Shown here in pieces: positions 1 through 8,723 of a stretch of 64,000 nucleotides of DNA. A program made the position numbers and the translations under genes. The stretch is taken from positions 1 through 64,000 of the forward strand of contig JAIYDY010000034.1 of the NCBI GenBank assembly GCA_027487245.1, read 5' to 3'. The notes beneath the pieces are model-generated. The model was not told the origin of the DNA and searched no databases. It saw nothing but the letters and a program-made list of their open reading frames with translations. Within the stretch, counting starts at the first letter, position 1, and each line of letters starts with the position of its first letter. The stretch is from Hyphomicrobiales bacterium (GTDB taxonomy: Bacteria > Pseudomonadota > Alphaproteobacteria > Rhizobiales > Beijerinckiaceae).

Positions 1-138
1 AAGCACCTCGACGAGATGGTCGCAGCCTTCCACCTCGAGAAGATCGGCGTGAAGCTGACCAAGATGAGCAAGGAACAGGCCGATTATATCGGCGTGCCGG
101 AACAGGGCCCGTTCAAGCCTGATCACTACCGCTACTGA
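1..138 (+). CDS. ahcY: Adenosylhomocysteinase, C-terminal end (partial)
   Basis: The reading frame is open from the first base and encodes the last 45 residues of S-adenosylhomocysteine hydrolase, which splits SAH into adenosine and homocysteine in the methyl cycle. The tail segment reading [15 protein letters not shown] just before the TGA is the characteristic end of this family, whose C-terminal Lys and Tyr contact NAD in the neighbouring subunit. The rest of the gene lies outside the window. A strong intrinsic terminator follows about 50 bases later, so ahcY is probably transcribed separately from the sensor gene downstream. Confidence 0.93.
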   Translation, partial: KHLDEMVAAFHLEKIGVKLTKMSKEQADYIGVPEQGPFKPDHYRY

Positions 139-186
139 CAAGATGTAGGGCGTGCTCCGTTAGCGCCCACAACATGTCGATATCCA

Positions 187-228
187 GCGACCGCCGCCCG
201 GCAAGGGCGGCGGTCGTTGCCGTTTTTT
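187..228 (+). terminator. Intrinsic terminator of ahcY
   Basis: A perfect 12-bp GC-rich stem (cgaccgccgccc at 188-199 pairing with gggcggcggtcg at 205-216) has a 5-base loop and is followed by a six-T run at 223-228. It closes the ahcY transcript. The T-run also contributes to a weak TTTA-N7-TTAA match at 226-240, which I do not call as a CtrA site. Confidence 0.92.
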
Positions 229-485
229 ACCCTGCTTTAACCACTTCCCGGCGGAATCGAAGGCTGGTTAGTGTGGAACGGTGATTCGGCGTTCGGGTCC
301 GGTCCGGCGAGGGAGCCTGCCTGCGATGGCGCGGCACCCGCTCAGGGCCGACCGGAAGGACTGGTTGTCTGGCGGATCGGTTTTCAGGTCGCGTGATTGT
401 GTGGGGAGCCAGCGTGGCGGAAGCAACAGCTTCCGTATGGGCACGCGCCCGGCTCGGCTCTGGTTCAGCAACGGCAGCAGGTGAG

Positions 486-3035
486 ATGACGAGCGCAAGG
501 CATATCAGGCAGGCGGGCAGGGCCGAGAGCCGGGGCGGTCAGCCCCTCCGGGTCGCCCTCGGCCACGCCGCCTCGACCATGGCCCTTGCGTGCGCGGCCG
601 GGATGGCGAGCCTCGCCGGTGCCACGCCCGCCGCAGCCCAGATCGCCACGCTCCCGTCCGGTGAACTGGCGCGGTCGCTGTTTCCCGATTTGCTCGGGGC
701 GTTCTCGATGTCGATGGTGGTCGGTCTCGCGGTGTTCGCGGCCACGACGGCGATCCTGCACGTGCGCGAGCGCGGGCGCTGGATACGGCGCGAGGCGCAG
801 CTTGCGGCCGATCTCGACAGCGCCATGGCGCGCGCCGAGCAGGCGGAAATCTTCGGCTCCACCGAAGATCAGGTCACCGTGATCTGGGCAGCCCCCGCCG
901 CCAAGGCCGAGATTCATGGCCAGCCGGAATTCCTGCTGGTCAACGGCACGCGGATGTCCCCGCTGGCCTTCGGATCCTGGGCCAGCCCCGATCAGGTCAA
1001 ACTCCTCGGGGATGCCGTCGATCAGCTCAAGGCGCGCGGCGAGCCCTTCGATCATGGCGTGCACAGCCGCGCCGGGCATTATGTCGAGGCCCGTGGCCGC
1101 GCCGTCTCCGGCCGCGCCGTGCTGCACCTGCGGGACGTCTCGCAGACCCGCCGCAGTCTGCTCGAGGCCGAGCAGGACCGGGCCGCGTCACGGGCAATGA
1201 CCGCGCGCCTCACGGCCATGATGGACGCCAGCTCCTGCCCCGCATGGTTCCGGGATGGCACGGGCGAACTGGCCTGGGTCAACGCGGCCTATGCCCGCGC
1301 CGTCGATGCGGCGAACCCCGCCGAGGCATTGGCTGCGCGCCATGAATTGATGGGGCGCGACGAGCGCGAGCGGTCTGCTGCCGCGCGGGCACGCGGCGAG
1401 GTCTTCCAGATCAGGGCTCCTGCCGTTGTCGGCGGCCAGAGGCTGATGCTCGATCTGGTGGAGCGGCCGGTTGCCCAGGGCTACGCTGGCCATGCCATCG
1501 ATGTCAGCGAACTCGAAGCGGTGCGCCTTGATCTGGCGCGTCAGATGGAGGCCCATGTCAAGGTGATGGACCGCCTGCCAACGGCCGTCGCCGCCTTCGA
1601 TTCACGCCAGCGTCTGGCCTACCGCAATCTGGCCTACGAGAAGCTCTGGTCGCTCGACCCCGCCTATCTCGACACCCAGCCCAGCGACAGCGAGATCCTG
1701 GACCGCCTGCGCACCGAACGGCGCCTTCCGGAGGCAGGTGCCTACAAGGACTGGAAGGCCGACCGGTTGAAGGCCTATACCGCCATCGAGACCAGCGAGG
1801 ACTGGTGGTATCTGCCCGATGGCCGGGCCATCCAGGTGACGACCAGCCCGAACCCGCAGGGCGGTGTGATCCATCTCTTCGATGATGCCACCGAGCGTTT
1901 TTCGCTCGAATCCAAGGTCAATGCCCTGTCCCGCACCCAGCGCGAGACACTGGACGGGCTGCGCGAGGGCGTTGCCGTGTTCGGCTCCGATGGTCGCCTC
2001 AAGCTCAGCAACCCGTCCTTCGCGGCTTTGTGGAAGCTTTCGCCTGCCGTTCTCGATGCCCACCCGCATATCGACGAGGTCGTCGCATTGTGCAGGCTCC
2101 TGTGTCCTGCCGAGGAGGCCTGGGCCACCTTGCGCGGCGCGGTCGTCGGCGTGCGCGACCGGCGCGAGGACCTGGCCTCGCGCATGGTGAGGCAGGATGG
2201 ATCGGTGGTGGACTGCGCCCTCGCCCCGCTGCCCGATGGCGCGACCTTGCTGACCTTCGCCGATGTCACCGACAACGTGAATGTCGAGATGGCGCTCACC
2301 GAGCGCAATGAGGCGCTCGTCAAGGCGGCCCAGTTGCGCGACGATTTCGTGCACCATGTCTCCTATGCCCTGCGTTCGCCGCTGACCACGATCATCGGTT
2401 TCGCCCAGTTGATCGGCGAGGAGATCGCCGGGCCGCTGAATCCGCGCCAGCGCGAGTATGCGCAGCTGATCCTGCGCTCCTCCGGCACGTTGCTGACGAT
2501 CATCAACGACATTCTCGATCTGGCTTCGATCGACAATGACGAGTTGCAGCTCGAACGCGAGAAGACCAGCGTGGCCGACCTCGTCGGCAGTGCCGTGCGC
2601 GGCCTTGAGGAACGGCTCGCGGAAACGGGGATCAGTCTGGAGCAAGCCATCGCCGATGACGCCGGCAGCTTTGTCTGCGATGCCAAGCGCTTGCGGCAGG
2701 CGCTCTACAACCTGATGTCGAATGCCATCGGCTTTTCCCAGGCCGGTCAGGTCGTCGAGGTTCACGCCTTCCGCGAGGGCGGCGAGATGGTCTTCAAGGT
2801 CGTCGACCATGGCCGTGGCATCCCGGAAGACATCCAGGACAGGATCTTCGACCGTTTCCAGACGCACACCGCCGGCTCCCGCCATCGCGGCATCGGTCTC
2901 GGGCTCGCCATCGTTCGCTCGTTCATCTCGCTGCATGGCGGCACGGTCGATATCCAGTCGAGGCCCGGCACCGGCACCACAGTGACCTGCCGGGTGCCGG
3001 TCGATCCTCCGCTGCTGAACGAAGCTGCCGAATGA
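486..3035 (+). CDS. divL: DivL-like PAS sensor pseudo-histidine kinase with Tyr in place of the phospho-His
   Basis: A large sensor of the cell-cycle phosphorelay. The N-terminus has a signal-like Ala-rich segment and a hydrophobic stretch (DNA about 690-770), then PAS-type regions, a dimerisation helix and a C-terminal HATPase domain. In the H-box, where kinases have S-H-E-L-R-T-P-L, this protein reads SYALRSPL. The histidine is a tyrosine encoded at 2364-2366, the hallmark of Caulobacter DivL, which controls the kinase CckA and thereby CtrA. The ATPase looks intact: N-box NLMSNAIGFS, DHGRGIP, FDRF and GIGLGLAIVRS. Placement beside tsaE is also typical of divL. I favour the ATG at 486 (849 aa, AGG four bases upstream), but a GTG at 393 would add 31 residues. 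Membrane attachment is predicted; the partner CckA is not in the window. Confidence 0.88.
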   Translation: MTSARHIRQAGRAESRGGQPLRVALGHAASTMALACAAGMASLAGATPAAAQIATLPSGELARSLFPDLLGAFSMSMVVGLAVFAATTAILHVRERGRWIRREAQLAADLDSAMARAEQAEIFGSTEDQVTVIWAAPAAKAEIHGQPEFLLVNGTRMSPLAFGSWASPDQVKLLGDAVDQLKARGEPFDHGVHSRAGHYVEARGRAVSGRAVLHLRDVSQTRRSLLEAEQDRAASRAMTARLTAMMDASSCPAWFRDGTGELAWVNAAYARAVDAANPAEALAARHELMGRDERERSAAARARGEVFQIRAPAVVGGQRLMLDLVERPVAQGYAGHAIDVSELEAVRLDLARQMEAHVKVMDRLPTAVAAFDSRQRLAYRNLAYEKLWSLDPAYLDTQPSDSEILDRLRTERRLPEAGAYKDWKADRLKAYTAIETSEDWWYLPDGRAIQVTTSPNPQGGVIHLFDDATERFSLESKVNALSRTQRETLDGLREGVAVFGSDGRLKLSNPSFAALWKLSPAVLDAHPHIDEVVALCRLLCPAEEAWATLRGAVVGVRDRREDLASRMVRQDGSVVDCALAPLPDGATLLTFADVTDNVNVEMALTERNEALVKAAQLRDDFVHHVSYALRSPLTTIIGFAQLIGEEIAGPLNPRQREYAQLILRSSGTLLTIINDILDLASIDNDELQLEREKTSVADLVGSAVRGLEERLAETGISLEQAIADDAGSFVCDAKRLRQALYNLMSNAIGFSQAGQVVEVHAFREGGEMVFKVVDHGRGIPEDIQDRIFDRFQTHTAGSRHRGIGLGLAIVRSFISLHGGTVDIQSRPGTGTTVTCRVPVDPPLLNEAAE

Positions 3036-3147
3036 CCGGCCAGATGCCGAGCGCGTCCGTTCTCATCCTTGCGCCTTGTTGCCGCCAACTTCCCGAGCCC
3101 GGTGACGGGGCACATGTCCGACGCCCCTGCCAGACGGAACACCTGTC

Positions 3148-4692
3148 TTGACCAGTCCTGCCAATCTCGCCCGCTCCTGGGCCCTGACCTTCACTTCGGA
3201 AGCGGAGACGCTGCGCCTGGCTGATGACATCGCCGGTATCGTCAAGCCTGGCGATGTGGTGGCGCTGTCGGGAGATCTGGGAGCCGGCAAGAGCACCTTT
3301 GCAAGGGCGCTGATCCGCCGCCTCGCTGATGACGGGTCCCTCGAGGCACCCAGCCCCACCTTCACCCTGATGCAGGCCTACGACACGCCGCGTGGCCGGA
3401 TCCTGCATGCTGATCTTTACCGGATCAAGGACAGCGGCGAACTGGTCGAACTGGGGCTGGCCGAGGCGCTGGAAGACGCCATTGGCCTGATCGAGTGGCC
3501 CGACAGGGGCGGCGACATGCTCGATACCGCCTCCCGCCTCGACATCGTCTTCGAACTGGAACCTGATGCTGGCGACGAGACCCGCCGCATCACCCTGATC
3601 CCCGGCCCGTCCTGGGCCGACAGGCTCGGCCTGACGCTTGGTGCGCGCCGGCTGATCGACGCCGCCGGCTGGGGAGACGCGTCGCGCATCCACATGCTCG
3701 GCGATGCCTCGACCCGCGCCTATGAGCGGCTCAGGCGGCCTGATGGCGAGACGGCCGTGCTGATGATCTCACCGCCGCGCGCCGATGGCCCGCCCGTGCG
3801 GGGCGGCAAGCCCTACAGCGCGATCGCCCGGCTGGCCGAACGCGTCGATGCCTTCGTTGCCATCGACAAGGGGCTGAGGGCGCTCGACCTGTCCGCGCCA
3901 GAGATCATCGCCAGCGATCTGGTCAATGGCCTGCTGCTGATCGAGGATCTGGGTTCAGGGACCGTCCTCGACGAGAACGGCCCGGTGCCGGAACGCTACG
4001 AGGTTGCGATCGAGGCGCTGGCCATCCTCCATGCGCGGCCCCTGCCGACGATCCTGCCCGTCGCCGACGGCCGCGAACATGTCATTCCGGATTTTGACCT
4101 GGAGGCGCTGACCATCGAGACCGAACTGCTGCTCGACTGGTACGCGCCGCACATAGCCGGCGTCGCCCTGCCGGCTGTCGCCCGCGCGGAGTTTGCCCGT
4201 GCCTGGGCTCCCCTGTTCGACATTCTGGCCGAGGGCCCGCGCACCTGGGCGCTGCGCGATTTCCATTCGCCAAACCTGATCTGGCTGCCCGAGCGTGAAG
4301 GGGTCGCCCGCATCGGCATTATCGACTTCCAGGATGCCGTGATCGGACACCCGGCCTATGATGTCGTCTCGCTGGGGCAGGACGCGCGCGTTGATGTGCC
4401 CCCGGCGCTGGAGCTGAAGCTGTTGTCCCGCTACGCCACCTTGCGGCGGGCGCAGGATCCGGACTTTGACCTAGGCTCCTTCGCCACGGCCTATGCCATC
4501 CTGGGTGCGCAGCGCAACACCAAGATCCTCGGCATCTTTGCCCGGCTCGACAAGCGCGACGGCAAACCGGCCTACCTGCGCCATCTGCCACGCATCGAGG
4601 CCTATCTGCGCCGCGACCTCCAGCATCCGGCGCTGTCCGGGCTGAAGGCCTGGTACGAGACCCATCTGCCGCGCCTGTTCCAGGGTGCATGA
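3148..4692 (+). CDS. tsaE: TsaE-AmgK fusion: tRNA t6A ATPase joined to a cell-wall sugar kinase
   Basis: Two enzymes in one 514-residue chain. Residues 1 to about 155 are TsaE, the ATPase of the TsaBDE complex that makes N6-threonylcarbamoyladenosine at A37 of ANN-decoding tRNAs, with the Walker A motif GDLGAGKST at 42-50 and the motifs HADLYRI and IEWPD. Residues from about 165 are an aminoglycoside-phosphotransferase-fold kinase with catalytic-loop LRDFHSPNL (catalytic Asp371) and metal-binding IIDFQDA. This matches AmgK, the anomeric MurNAc/GlcNAc kinase of peptidoglycan recycling. The gene after it is murU, AmgK's pathway partner, which supports that assignment. The start is TTG. Such fusions are known in alphaproteobacteria. 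The kinase substrate is inferred from family and context. Confidence 0.88.
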   Translation: MTSPANLARSWALTFTSEAETLRLADDIAGIVKPGDVVALSGDLGAGKSTFARALIRRLADDGSLEAPSPTFTLMQAYDTPRGRILHADLYRIKDSGELVELGLAEALEDAIGLIEWPDRGGDMLDTASRLDIVFELEPDAGDETRRITLIPGPSWADRLGLTLGARRLIDAAGWGDASRIHMLGDASTRAYERLRRPDGETAVLMISPPRADGPPVRGGKPYSAIARLAERVDAFVAIDKGLRALDLSAPEIIASDLVNGLLLIEDLGSGTVLDENGPVPERYEVAIEALAILHARPLPTILPVADGREHVIPDFDLEALTIETELLLDWYAPHIAGVALPAVARAEFARAWAPLFDILAEGPRTWALRDFHSPNLIWLPEREGVARIGIIDFQDAVIGHPAYDVVSLGQDARVDVPPALELKLLSRYATLRRAQDPDFDLGSFATAYAILGAQRNTKILGIFARLDKRDGKPAYLRHLPRIEAYLRRDLQHPALSGLKAWYETHLPRLFQGA

Positions 4693-4771
4693 GCCGCTTT
4701 TTCCGCTGCGGCAGGGCGTCGATCCGGGCTAAGCTGCTGTCAGTGATTCCAGCTCATCGAGACTGCCCGTC

Positions 4772-5500
4772 ATGACCGCACGCTTCGTTCCGAGCCACGC
4801 CATGGTGCTGGCGGCTGGCCTTGGCCAGCGCATGCGGCCGATCACCGATGTGATCCCCAAGCCACTGGTCGAGATCGGCGGCAAGGCCATGCTGGATCAT
4901 GCGCTGGACCGCCTTGCGGCCGTTGGTGTCGCGGAGGCCGTGGTCAACGTGCATCATCTCGCTGGCAAGATCGAGGCGCATCTCGCCGGACGAACGCGCC
5001 CGCGCATCACCATTTCGGACGAGCGCGCCGAGTTGCTGGAAACCGGCGGCGGTGTCACCAAGGCTCTGCCGCTGCTGGGGCATGAGCCGTTCTTTCATCT
5101 CAATTCGGATTCGCTCTGGGTCGAGAATGGAGTGCCGAACCTCCAGCGCCTGGCCGAGGCCTGGCAGCCCGCGCGGATGGACATGCTGCTGATGTTGGCA
5201 CACGTCTCGCGCAGCATGGGCTATGACGGGACGGGCGATTTCCACCTCGCGGGCGATGGTCATCTGACCCGGCGCAAGCCTGGCGAAGAAGTGCCGCACA
5301 TCTATGCCGGCGTGGCCATTCTCAAGCCAAACCTGCTGGTTGATGCGCCAAAGGGGCCGTGGAGCCTCAACCTCCTGTTCGACCGGTTGATTGCCGAAGG
5401 CCGGCTCTGCGGCCACGTCATGGACGGCGAGTGGCTGCATGTCGGCACGCCCGAGGCCATCCCCGAGGCGGAAAAGCGCTTCGCCGCCCGGGCGGCCTGA
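4772..5500 (+). CDS. murU: MurNAc-1-phosphate uridylyltransferase (MurU)
   Basis: A 242-residue nucleotidyltransferase of the GT-A-like fold. The N-terminal signature LAAGLGQRMRPITD and the following IPKPLVEIGGKAM form the nucleotide and phosphate binding loop plus the conserved Lys. In the family, MurU converts MurNAc-alpha-1-phosphate and UTP to UDP-MurNAc. This bypasses MurA/MurB and makes the pathway insensitive to fosfomycin. The immediately upstream gene carries the AmgK kinase that makes its substrate, so the pair forms a cytoplasmic sugar-recycling module. A general sugar-1-phosphate nucleotidyltransferase is the alternative. The next gene, addB, starts 32 bases downstream and may be co-transcribed. 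Confidence 0.85.
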   Translation: MTARFVPSHAMVLAAGLGQRMRPITDVIPKPLVEIGGKAMLDHALDRLAAVGVAEAVVNVHHLAGKIEAHLAGRTRPRITISDERAELLETGGGVTKALPLLGHEPFFHLNSDSLWVENGVPNLQRLAEAWQPARMDMLLMLAHVSRSMGYDGTGDFHLAGDGHLTRRKPGEEVPHIYAGVAILKPNLLVDAPKGPWSLNLLFDRLIAEGRLCGHVMDGEWLHVGTPEAIPEAEKRFAARAA

Positions 5501-5531
5501 GCGTGGTGGCTGGCAAGGGCCTCGATCCGTC

Positions 5532-8500
5532 ATGGCCGTAGCACAGCGCAGGGAACGGCCGAACCTTTACAATCTGCCAGCGGGCACGGCCTTCCTCGAC
5601 GGTCTCGCCGCCGCCATTCTTGAGGACAGACTGGATCTCGGCATCGATGTGGCGGACCCGGCAGCGCTGGCACGGCTGACGGTCTATCTGCCGACCCGGC
5701 GCGCGGCGCGCGCCTTCGCCTCCGTGCTGGTCAGGGCCAGCGGCCGCAAGGCCCTGATCCTGCCACGCCTCGTGCCGCTCGGCGATCCGGGCGAGGCCGA
5801 ACTGCACGATCTTCTGGCGGACGGCGCCCTGGCCGAGGGGATGCTGGCCGAAACCACGGGTGCCGCCAGCATCCCGATCGATCCGCTGACGCGCCAGATC
5901 CTGCTGGCGCGTCTGGTGCAGGCGGCCAGCAAGGCCAGCGCGCCTGCCTCGCCAGATGCCGGGGCCTCCGTCACCTCGTTCGCTGCCGACAGCATGGGCA
6001 GCGCCTTTGGGCTCGCCGGCGACCTCGGCGCCATCCTCGATGCCATGCAGGCCGAGGACGTGCCCTATGAGCGCCTGCGCTCGATCGACGCGGCGCGCTT
6101 CGACCAGCACTGGCAGATCACCGCACGTTTCCTGGCCATTCTCGGCGAAATCTGGCCGGATGTTCTGAAGCAGCGCGGCGAGGTCGATCCGGTCGCCTGG
6201 CGCAACGATTTGCTGGCCGCTCAGGCCAGGCGCATGGCCGCAGACAAGGCGGCTGGGCCTGTCATCGTCGCCGGCTCGACCGGGTCCATGCCGGCCACGG
6301 CGCGGCTCATGGCCACGGTGGCGCGGCTGCCGCAAGGGGCCGTTGTGCTGCCCGATCTCGATCTTGTCAGCGATGAGGCAGACTGGGTGGCCCTCCAGGC
6401 TGCGGCGTCTGCTTCGGCGGACCGCGCGGCCTCCCACCCCCAGGCCCAGCTGATCAGACTGCTCGACACGATGCAGGCCACGCGCGCCGACGTCTGCCCG
6501 CTTGATCGGGGTCCGGCAAGCCCGCGCCAGATCAGGGGCCGTCTGGCGCACGAGGCCTTGCGGCCTGCCGGGACCACGCCGGCCTGGCAGGAGATCGCGC
6601 AGCGCATCGCACCGCCGGATCTGGCCAGTTCCCTTGCCGATCTGACCATCATCGAAGCTGCCGACGAGCGCCAGGAGGCGGTGGTCATCGCGCTGGCGAT
6701 CCGCAAGGCCCTGCTGACCGATGTCGCTTCAATGGCCCTTATCACGCCGGATCGCGCGTTGGCCGAGCGCGTTGCACTGGAACTCGCCCGCTGGCAGATC
6801 ACGGTCGATGACTCCGCCGGCCAGCCGTTGTTGCGCACCGTGGCGGGACATTTGCTCGCACTGGTGTTCGACCTCATGCAGACCGGAGCGGCGAGCGCAG
6901 CCATCCTCGACCTGCTGCATCACCGTCATCTGGCGCTTGGCCTTTCGCCGGAGCTGTTCGGGAGGGGCCGGCAAGCGCTGGAAATCGGCGCGGTGCGGGG
7001 CGCGCGCTCTTTCCGGGGTCTGGCAGGGCTGCGTAATGCCGTGGCGGCAATGCCAGCCCGCATCGCGGATGTCCGTGCGCCGCGCCCGCGTCGTCGCCTG
7101 CTGCCGGATGATGTGCGGGCTGCAACGACCGTCACCGACAGGCTGGCCGAGGTGCTGTTGCCCCTCATGGATCAGGTGCCCGACGCAGCGGGCGAGGTTG
7201 ATCTCGCGGCCACGATGGCGCTGATCCGCACGGCGCTTCAGGCCCTGACGATGACGCCAGACGGGGTAAGCTTTGCCTTCGAGGACGAGGATGGCGCGGC
7301 GATGGAGGCTGTCCTTGGCGATCTGTCCGCCGCTTGTGATGGGCTCAGGGGCACGATCGCCGATCTCGCCCACATCGCCCGCATGGTGATGTCCGGCCAG
7401 GTGGTGCGCCTGCGCGGCAAGGAGCATCCCCGCGTCATGCTGCTCGGCCCGCTCGAAGCACGCCTGATGTCGCCCGAACTCGCCATTCTTGGCGGCCTCA
7501 ATGAAGCGACCTGGCCGCCGGCCACGCGCACCGACCCCTTCCTCAACCGCCCGATGCGTGCCGAACTCGGCCTGTCCTCGCCGGAACGCCGGATCGGCCA
7601 GAGCGCGCATGACTTCATCGAGGCGATCAGCGCCCCGCGCGTCATCATCACCCGCGCGGCCAAGAGCGGCGGCATCCAGACCTTGCCCTCCCGCTTCTGG
7701 CAGCGGCTCAAGGCCGTGGCCCCGCCGCCCCTGTGGAGCGCCGCTGTTGATCGGGGCAAGGAACTGGCCGATGTGGCAGCGGTGCTGGACCAACCGGCAA
7801 AGGTCGAACCGTGGCGGCGGCCCAGGCCCACGCCGCCGCTGCCGCTTCAGCCGACCCGGTTCAGCGTCACCGAAGCCGAAACGCTGTATCGAGATCCTTA
7901 TGCCGTGTTCGCGCGCCGTATTCTCGATCTGGCACCGCTTGAACCCGGCGTGGTCGAACTGGGCGCCGCCGATCGCGGCACGCTGCTGCACGGCGTCATG
8001 GAAGCCTTTGCGCGTGCCTGGCCCGGCACCTTGCCCGCCGATGTTCCGGCCGAGGTGCTGCGCACCGGACGCCGTGTGTTTGCGGATCTCTGGCATGAGC
8101 CCGATGTCCAGGGCTTCTGGTGGCCGCGTTTCGTCCGGCTTGTTCCCGCCATCAGCGCCTGGGAAGTGGCACGCCGGCAGAATGCCGAGCGCGTCGGGGC
8201 GGAGTTCCGCATCGAAAGCCGTTTGCTGCTGGCTGATTGTGGTCATGTCAGCCTGTCGGCGAGGGCCGACCGCATCGAGGCGCAGGCCGGCGGGGCCCTC
8301 GCCATCATCGATTTCAAGAGCGGAGCCGTGCCGACACCCAAGCAGATCAAGGCTGCATTGGCCCCGCAACTGCTGCTCGAAGCGGCGCTCGGGCCGCTGG
8401 CACCGTTCGTGCCGGGCGATCCGGAGCGAGCGGAAGCCGGCTTTGGCCCGGCCGCCGTGGCTACCGCGGCCTATGTCGCCCTGAAACCCGACAAGGACGG

Positions 8501-8723
8501 GCTGAAGCAGGTGTCCGTGGTTGCGGACACCGAGCTTGCGGCGCGTGCGGCAGAACATCTCGACGGCTTCAAACGCATGGTCGTCGGCTTTCGCTCCGGC
8601 GAGCGGCCCTTCACCTCGCGCTTTGCGGCGCAGTTTGCGCGCTTTGATGGCGATTACGACCATCTCGCGCGGGTCAAGGAATGGTCCGCTGCCGGCCATG
8701 ACAGCGAGGATGAGCCCGGATGA
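5532..8723 (+). CDS. addB: Double-strand break repair protein AddB, alphaproteobacterial type
   Basis: A 1063-residue subunit of the AddAB helicase-nuclease, which resects double-strand DNA ends and loads RecA, replacing RecBCD. The N-terminal half is the inactivated helicase-like part. The C-terminus holds a PD-(D/E)XK nuclease: the GTLLHGVMEAF helix supplies a metal-binding His, and AIIDFKSG carries the catalytic Asp and Lys, followed by a Gln-containing helix near PQLLLEA. I see no four-cysteine cluster of the kind that binds Fe-S in Bacillus AddB. The frame is open from 5391 inside murU, but the ATG at 5532 starts the conserved sequence and leaves murU intact. Its stop overlaps the addA start (ATGA), indicating translational coupling. 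Confidence 0.93.
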   Translation: MAVAQRRERPNLYNLPAGTAFLDGLAAAILEDRLDLGIDVADPAALARLTVYLPTRRAARAFASVLVRASGRKALILPRLVPLGDPGEAELHDLLADGALAEGMLAETTGAASIPIDPLTRQILLARLVQAASKASAPASPDAGASVTSFAADSMGSAFGLAGDLGAILDAMQAEDVPYERLRSIDAARFDQHWQITARFLAILGEIWPDVLKQRGEVDPVAWRNDLLAAQARRMAADKAAGPVIVAGSTGSMPATARLMATVARLPQGAVVLPDLDLVSDEADWVALQAAASASADRAASHPQAQLIRLLDTMQATRADVCPLDRGPASPRQIRGRLAHEALRPAGTTPAWQEIAQRIAPPDLASSLADLTIIEAADERQEAVVIALAIRKALLTDVASMALITPDRALAERVALELARWQITVDDSAGQPLLRTVAGHLLALVFDLMQTGAASAAILDLLHHRHLALGLSPELFGRGRQALEIGAVRGARSFRGLAGLRNAVAAMPARIADVRAPRPRRRLLPDDVRAATTVTDRLAEVLLPLMDQVPDAAGEVDLAATMALIRTALQALTMTPDGVSFAFEDEDGAAMEAVLGDLSAACDGLRGTIADLAHIARMVMSGQVVRLRGKEHPRVMLLGPLEARLMSPELAILGGLNEATWPPATRTDPFLNRPMRAELGLSSPERRIGQSAHDFIEAISAPRVIITRAAKSGGIQTLPSRFWQRLKAVAPPPLWSAAVDRGKELADVAAVLDQPAKVEPWRRPRPTPPLPLQPTRFSVTEAETLYRDPYAVFARRILDLAPLEPGVVELGAADRGTLLHGVMEAFARAWPGTLPADVPAEVLRTGRRVFADLWHEPDVQGFWWPRFVRLVPAISAWEVARRQNAERVGAEFRIESRLLLADCGHVSLSARADRIEAQAGGALAIIDFKSGAVPTPKQIKAALAPQLLLEAALGPLAPFVPGDPERAEAGFGPAAVATAAYVALKPDKDGLKQVSVVADTELAARAAEHLDGFKRMVVGFRSGERPFTSRFAAQFARFDGDYDHLARVKEWSAAGHDSEDEPG

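Noticed and set aside
226-240. TTTA-N7-TTAA upstream of divL as a CtrA site
   Set aside because: The first half lies in the terminator T-run of ahcY, so the match is probably incidental.
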